IMG/VR virus record: IMGVR_UViG_3300020172_000358
Location: 1-28,075 of that record
From: a virus
Strand: one strand, 5' to 3'
DNA length: 28,075 bases
The notes beneath the pieces were generated by a model, which saw only the letters and a program-made list of their open reading frames with translations, ran no database searches and had not been told where the DNA came from. The first letter of the stretch is position 1, and every line of letters begins with the position of its first letter. This document shows positions 24,178 through 28,075 of the stretch, piece by piece. A program made the position numbers and the translations under genes.

Positions 24178-25436
24178 ATACAGAAGCGGAACTAATCTCA
24201 GCAGTATGTAAGAATAAAGATATAAGCACACTACTTGCAGATAACGTAGACGACCTATTTACATCACATAAAGATATTTGGGATGGGTTAAAATCCTATT
24301 ACTATAAATTTAAAGCTGTGCCAGAGGCTGGAATATTGCAGGAGAAGTTTAAGGACTTTGAGCCAGTTGATGTCAAAGGCCAAACGGGTTACTACCTTGA
24401 TACACTTAAGAATGAATTTATTTCAAATAAACTTAAGACTATTATTCTTCGTGCAGGATCATCCCTTAAAGAAGATGCTGCATCTAGAGTTCTTGAAAAC
24501 ATGCAGTCACAGCTAGCAGGCCTAAGTAGATTTACTAACAATGTCCGAGATCTAGACATTACAGATGCCGAAGCAGCAATTAGACATATGGAGTTGCTGA
24601 GAGTACGCTCTGCCGAGATGGGCGGTTCTCCAGGCATCAAGACGGGTTTTGAGGCCATAGACTTGGCATACCCAACAGGTATGGCTCCAGGACACCTTAT
24701 CGTTGCTATTGGCTGGCCAGGGCGTGGTAAGACATGGTTTACTTCCTACCTTGCATGCAAAGCGTGGGAGCAAGGGTTTAAGCCAATGATTGTTTCTCTT
24801 GAAATGTCACCAGAGAATATGCGTGATCGTATTTATACAATGCTTGGCTCTGGACTATTTAAAGCTTCTGACTTTTCAAAGGGAGATATTAATATTGACG
24901 ACTTCCGTTCATGGTCTACAAAGAAGTTTGCTGACAAGAATAGCTTTATTCTTATTTCAAATGAGGGTAATACAGAAGTCACACCAGCGACCATTCAGGG
25001 AAAGATTGACCAGCATAAGCCAGACTTGGTTATCCTTGACTACCATCAGCTGTTTAATGATAACAAGCGAAGCAATTCTGAAGTCGAAAGAAATAGAAAC
25101 GTTTCTCGTGAATTTAAAATGCTAGCGGTTTCTAACAACATTCCTATTATTGATATTACTGCAGCAACCGCAGATGATGTATCCGATCAAGACAACCCAC
25201 CGATGATGTCGCAGGTGGCATGGTCAAAGGCTATCGAGTACGATGCAGATATGGCTATGGCTGTGCACAGATATCCAGGAACTAACATGATTGAGATTGT
25301 TTCACGCAAGAATCGACATGGACACGAATTTGGTTTATACTTAGATTGGGATATCAACAGAGGTATCGTAAAAGAGATTTATGAGAATCCATTCCAGAAT
25401 AATGAACCACAAGCCGATAAAAAGATTTCAGGTTAG
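24174..25436 (+). CDS. dnaB: replicative DNA helicase, DnaB/RecA-like
   Basis: This 420-residue protein has an N-terminal helical part (residues 1-120) like a divergent DnaB N-domain. The RecA-like motor follows: Walker A GWPGRGKT (180-187), SLEMS (208-212), Walker B DLVILDY (284-290) with HQL, and a downstream QVAWSKAIEYDADMA and SRKNRHG typical of DnaB motif 4 and the arginine finger region. It unwinds the phage fork ahead of the polymerase and recruits primase. It starts at GTG in a GTGA overlap behind GGCGGAG. It is shorter than bacterial DnaB (about 450-470), as is common in phages. Confidence 0.92.
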   Translation: MNTEAELISAVCKNKDISTLLADNVDDLFTSHKDIWDGLKSYYYKFKAVPEAGILQEKFKDFEPVDVKGQTGYYLDTLKNEFISNKLKTIILRAGSSLKEDAASRVLENMQSQLAGLSRFTNNVRDLDITDAEAAIRHMELLRVRSAEMGGSPGIKTGFEAIDLAYPTGMAPGHLIVAIGWPGRGKTWFTSYLACKAWEQGFKPMIVSLEMSPENMRDRIYTMLGSGLFKASDFSKGDINIDDFRSWSTKKFADKNSFILISNEGNTEVTPATIQGKIDQHKPDLVILDYHQLFNDNKRSNSEVERNRNVSREFKMLAVSNNIPIIDITAATADDVSDQDNPPMMSQVAWSKAIEYDADMAMAVHRYPGTNMIEIVSRKNRHGHEFGLYLDWDINRGIVKEIYENPFQNNEPQADKKISG

Positions 25437-25692
25437 AGTTGAATTTTTAGACGACTCTGATATGGTTCGCATTAAGCATCAATATGAAAGTATGCTTACT
25501 CACCAGATGAGAGACAAAGGTTATCTTAGGGTACTTGACATAGATACTAACTTTTCGGTAGAATTTGACGGTACAACATGGATGTTCCTAATGACACTCT
25601 ATGGGACTTACGTAGGAAAGAAGATGGCATGGCGGCACGAAGCAATTACGCAAGGAAAGCTGATTCCACGCAATACTCTAAGCAACACATAA
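25402..25692 (+). CDS. unknown protein between helicase and primase
   Basis: The start chosen is ATG 25402 (96 residues, 35-nt overlap with the helicase gene); ATG 25381 would add 7 residues. The protein opens with a basic segment KPIKRFQVRVEFLDDSD, has a helix with YESMLTHQMRD, a strand pair LRVLDIDTNFSVEFDG, and a segment MTLYGTYVGKKMAW. No family is recognised. Its last 115 bases also encode the start of the primase in another frame. Conserved aromatic and basic positions suggest a nucleic-acid or replisome contact, which is inference. Confidence 0.7.
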   Translation: MNHKPIKRFQVRVEFLDDSDMVRIKHQYESMLTHQMRDKGYLRVLDIDTNFSVEFDGTTWMFLMTLYGTYVGKKMAWRHEAITQGKLIPRNTLSNT

Positions 25693-26633
25693 AGGCGATA
25701 GTAAAAAGCCTTGGCTTACAGGTAGCTGGTGAAACAGATATAGAGATCTCTTTCTACTGCCCATTTCATTCCAACAGACACAGTGCAAGTTGTAGTATAA
25801 GCAAAGTAACTGGTGCATGGCTATGTTTTAATCCATCATGTGGCGAAACTGGATCGCTAATAGAATTAGTTAAAAGAGTTTTACATAAGAATGACTTTGA
25901 AGCGATGAGATATGTTTACTCAAAGGAAGCGGAGACGCTAGAAAACTTTGACGACCTTTTAAACGATATGCTAGAAGATAAGCCAGAGTTCGTAGAGTTT
26001 CCAGAAGAGATACTAAAGAATTTACATAATGACCTAGTTGCAAGTCAAGAAGCACAAAACTATTTTAAATCTAGAGGGATCGATATGTCTGCAATAACAC
26101 ACTTTTCTCTAGGATATTCACCTAAGCAGAACATGGTTACGGTTCCAGTGCATAGTCCAGATGGACTACCAGTAGGAATTGTTGGCAGATCAATATCGGA
26201 AAAGAAATTTAAGAATAGCACCAATTTACCAAGAAGCAAAACTATGTTTAACATTCACCGTGCTAAAAAAATAGGTGATAATGTTATTATTGTAGAGTCT
26301 AGCTTTGATGCAATCCGTGTGCATCAGGCTGGATTCCCCAATGTTATTGCAACACTTGGAGGACATATATCTACAGAAAACCTAGCATTAATAAATAGAT
26401 ATTTTAATAAAGTTACTTTAATGACAGATGCTGATCACGCTGGGCGTGAGCTTGCTAATAGCATAGCTTCTAGATTAAAGAATAAAGACCTCTTGTGGGC
26501 TTCGTACGAATATGGTAAGATATATCCACATGATGCAAAAGATGCTGGCGACATGACCGAAGAGGAAATTAAAGCCTGTATTAAAAACGCAGTTTCCAAT
26601 ATTGAATATCAATCTTGGACCCATCAAAAATAA
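25578..26633 (+). CDS. dnaG: DNA primase, CHC2 zinc finger and TOPRIM
   Basis: This 351-residue protein has a CHC2-type zinc finger with C61, H64, C83 and C88 (CPFHSNRHS, CFNPSCGE). A linker helix and an RNA-polymerase-like middle (FKSRGIDMSAITHFSLGYSP, VPVHSPDGLPVGIVGRS) follow. The TOPRIM part has VESSFDAIRV (E240), TDADHAG (D284, D286) and KDAGD (D322). It makes RNA primers for replication. It is much shorter than bacterial DnaG, lacking a clear C-terminal helicase-binding domain, as is usual in phages. The ATG used overlaps the previous gene by 115 nt; ATG 25629 is the alternative (64-nt overlap, 334 residues). The zinc finger is intact with either. Confidence 0.9.
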   Translation: MDVPNDTLWDLRRKEDGMAARSNYARKADSTQYSKQHIKAIVKSLGLQVAGETDIEISFYCPFHSNRHSASCSISKVTGAWLCFNPSCGETGSLIELVKRVLHKNDFEAMRYVYSKEAETLENFDDLLNDMLEDKPEFVEFPEEILKNLHNDLVASQEAQNYFKSRGIDMSAITHFSLGYSPKQNMVTVPVHSPDGLPVGIVGRSISEKKFKNSTNLPRSKTMFNIHRAKKIGDNVIIVESSFDAIRVHQAGFPNVIATLGGHISTENLALINRYFNKVTLMTDADHAGRELANSIASRLKNKDLLWASYEYGKIYPHDAKDAGDMTEEEIKACIKNAVSNIEYQSWTHQK

Positions 26634-26675
26634 TAAACAGATGGATTTATACCATCAACTACAAAGGAGAAATAT

Positions 26676-27347
26676 ATGGGAATAGTAAAAGGTCTAAAAG
26701 ATCTTAATAAGGTTATGGACAAGCCGCAGTCAAATGGTGGCGAAGGAACAAAAGGTCGTTGGGTAAAGCTAGAAGATGCAGAGAGCGTAAAGATTCGCTT
26801 CTTACAGGAACTGGATCCAGACTCACCGACATACAGCGAAAAGGCTGGGCTTGGATTTATTGCTGTAGAGCACACAAATCCAAAAGATTATCGCCGTAAA
26901 GGTCTTTGCACAATGGAAGACCAAGGTAAGTGCTACGGATGCGAGCAGCACCGTAAAGATTACAAGGCTGGATGGAAGGGTCGTTCACGACTTTACATTA
27001 ACGTTCTTGTTGATGATGGCAAGGAAGATCCATATGTGGCTATCCTTTCTCAGGGGTCAAGCGGTAAAACAATTACCCCAACATTAATTGAATATGCTGG
27101 CGAAATGGGAAGCATCACTAATCTGATGTGGCGTGTTAAGCGTTCTGGAACAAAAACAGATACAAGTTACACAATCATTCCTTTGGCAAAAGACGAAGCA
27201 CCATTTGATGCTTCAGCGCTAGAACTGTTTGATCTTGAAACCTCAGCAGTTCGTGATATGCCTTACACAGAACAAGAAGCTTTCTTTGCTGGAGAAAGCA
27301 CTCATGCAGATGAGCCTTCAGCAACAAGTAGCAACTTAGACTGGTAA
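26676..27347 (+). CDS. single-stranded DNA-binding protein, gp32-like
   Basis: This 223-residue protein has a strong ribosome site (AAAGGAG). The N-terminal part is basic. The body has GRWVKLEDAESVKIRFLQEL, VEHTNPKDYRR and a zinc-site pattern with C78, C86, C89 and H92 (LCTMEDQGKCYGCEQH). These are followed by SRLYINVLVDDGKEDPYVAI and an OB-fold-like strand set. The C-terminus is acidic and ends DEPSATSSNLDW, like the acidic-plus-aromatic tails that phage SSBs use to contact polymerase and helicase. Arginine is mostly CGT, fitting high expression. It lies between primase and polymerase and ends before a strong hairpin. A structure comparison would settle gp32 versus another OB family. Confidence 0.78.
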   Translation: MGIVKGLKDLNKVMDKPQSNGGEGTKGRWVKLEDAESVKIRFLQELDPDSPTYSEKAGLGFIAVEHTNPKDYRRKGLCTMEDQGKCYGCEQHRKDYKAGWKGRSRLYINVLVDDGKEDPYVAILSQGSSGKTITPTLIEYAGEMGSITNLMWRVKRSGTKTDTSYTIIPLAKDEAPFDASALELFDLETSAVRDMPYTEQEAFFAGESTHADEPSATSSNLDW

Positions 27348-27359
27348 ATAATTAAATAC

Positions 27360-27393
27360 CAGGGGCAGTCTATTGACTGCCCCTGTGTTATTT
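27360..27393 (+). terminator. terminator after the SSB gene
   Basis: CAGGGGCAGTC (27360-27370) and GACTGCCCCTG (27375-27385) pair perfectly, 11 bp, over the loop TATT. The following tract TGTTATTT is only moderately T-rich. A second dyad, CTGGTA (27341-27346) / TACCAG (27357-27362), spans the stop codon and shares three bases with the stem, so the two hairpins compete. Confidence 0.72.
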
Positions 27394-27401
27394 AGTAGAA
27401 T
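27373..27401 (+). promoter_or_regulatory. leaderless promoter overlapping the terminator hairpin
   Basis: TTGACT (27373-27378, 5 of 6) lies in the loop and 3' arm of the hairpin, and TAGAAT (27396-27401) follows at 17 nt. The ATG at 27408 is exactly 6 nt after the -10 box, so transcription is predicted to start on the start codon itself. It drives the small gene at 27408 and the polymerase. Confidence 0.65.
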
Positions 27402-27407
27402 GCTTAT

Positions 27408-27614
27408 ATGAACACATACGAGATACCAGATCCTTTTGATACTTTTGTGGCGCACAAGTATAAGGACTATAAAGGAATGCTATATGATTTCTTTGCAAAA
27501 GAATGGCATTTAAAGGCAGCTTGTTGTGGCGAAGATTTATATGCACCAAATAAAAAAACAATGACAAAGATTAGACTTTATCATACTAGAAACGAATGCA
27601 TGGGCGGATATTAA
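27408..27614 (+). CDS. small cysteine-containing protein, unknown
   Basis: This 68-residue protein begins MNTYEIPDPFDTFVAHKYKD, has aromatic residues throughout (YDFFAKEWHLKA) and a possible metal site made of CC near 39-40, H59 and C64. No ribosome site precedes it; the message is probably leaderless. Its stop overlaps the polymerase start by one base (TAATG), so it may couple polymerase translation. No family is recognised. Confidence 0.7.
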   Translation: MNTYEIPDPFDTFVAHKYKDYKGMLYDFFAKEWHLKAACCGEDLYAPNKKTMTKIRLYHTRNECMGGY

Positions 27615-28075
27615 TGAGTTTTACACACCTACACGTTCATTCATACTATTCATTAATGGATGGACTAAATTCACCTAAAGAATTATGCCAAGCAGCGTTA
27701 GATGCTGGGCAAACTGCGATTGCAATTACAGACCATGGTACTCTCTCCTCACACAGAGATATGCAAATTGCCGCAAAGGAAACTGGCATTAAGCCAATTC
27801 TTGGTGTTGAGGCGTACATTTCTCCAACTGATAGGTTTGACAGATCGTCTAAAACAGACAAGTCTATTCAGGCCTACAACCATATTATTTTGCTAGCGAA
27901 AAATAAAAAGGGGTTGGAGAATATAAATATTCTACAAGAACTTGCTTGGAACGAAGGCTTTTATCATAAGCCACGTATTGACAGAGAGGTATTAAAAGAA
28001 TATGCGGAAGGTATTATTGTACTTAGTGGATGTCTTAATGGACTTATTAGCAAATGCATCGAAAAGGGCGAACTC
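27614..28075 (+). CDS. dnaE: DNA polymerase III alpha-type (DnaE-like), N-terminal part
   Basis: The frame starts at ATG 27614 in a TAATG overlap and runs off the right edge (154 residues seen). The PHP domain is clear: HLHVHSYYSLMDG (5-17), AIAITDHGTLSS, a GIKPILGVEAYIS segment and HIILLAKNKKGLENI, then LVLSG-like IIVLSGCLNGLIS. This is the N-terminus of C-family replicative polymerases, which some large actinophages carry instead of a family A enzyme. The PHP metal ligands that E. coli DnaE has lost, such as the first histidine of the HxH, look intact. Polymerase motifs lie outside the window. Confidence 0.9.
   Translation, partial: MSFTHLHVHSYYSLMDGLNSPKELCQAALDAGQTAIAITDHGTLSSHRDMQIAAKETGIKPILGVEAYISPTDRFDRSSKTDKSIQAYNHIILLAKNKKGLENINILQELAWNEGFYHKPRIDREVLKEYAEGIIVLSGCLNGLISKCIEKGEL

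Noticed and set aside
1-28075. CRISPR arrays, tRNA genes, insertion sequences
   Set aside because: No regularly spaced repeats, cloverleaf-like segments or transposase motifs were seen; non-coding gaps are nearly all under 125 nt.

Overview
The window is about 28 kb of a tailed double-stranded DNA phage (siphovirus-type), AT-rich, with every supported gene on the + strand. It runs from the end of the head genes through the neck, tail and host-recognition genes into the replication genes, and is cut at both edges. Two things suggest, without proving, a low-GC actinobacterial host such as a freshwater actinobacterium. One is the set of promoters whose -10 box lies exactly 6 nt before an ATG (leaderless transcription, common in Actinobacteria). 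The other is the overall likeness of the tail chaperone, replication and DnaE-type polymerase genes to actinophage genes. No tRNA, integrase, holin, endolysin, IS element or CRISPR array is visible.

Layout. 1-103 is the C-terminus of a probable major capsid protein, followed by a terminator and an extended -10 promoter. 211-3307 holds a SAP-like small protein, then head-tail connector, head closure, neck/tail completion and tail terminator candidates. 3431-4192 is the probable major tail tube protein, a separate cassette with its own promoter, strong ribosome site and terminator. 4302-4966 is the tail assembly chaperone pair, joined by a programmed -1 frameshift at C_CCA_AAC. 4976-13321 is a 2781-residue tape measure protein that appears to carry an embedded kinase-like domain. 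13321-17141 gives a distal tail protein and a tail hub protein. 17159-21926 gives receptor-side proteins: a small protein on a leaderless promoter, a 325-residue minor tail protein, a fibre with fibronectin III repeats and a self-cleaving S74 chaperone, a 47-residue coiled-coil ORF, and an H-lectin-like protein.

At 21927-22016 the late genes end and the replication operon begins. A near-consensus promoter, an 8-bp-arm palindromic operator over its -10 box and start point, and a hairpin with a T-run are packed into about 65 bp. The operon (22017-26633) has nearly every gene overlapping the next: metallophosphoesterase, zinc ribbon, helix-turn-helix protein, two tiny ORFs (one a C2H2-like zinc finger), a conserved small protein, a helicase-loader candidate, DnaB-type helicase, an unknown, and a CHC2/TOPRIM primase. 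Then come a single-stranded DNA-binding protein, a terminator whose loop and 3' arm contain the -35 of the next leaderless promoter, a small cysteine-containing protein, and the PHP domain of a DnaE-type DNA polymerase that runs off the window.

The head and tail genes build the particle; the genes from 22017 onward would form a phage-coded replisome (helicase, primase, SSB, polymerase). Functions rest on motifs read by eye; no database search was run.
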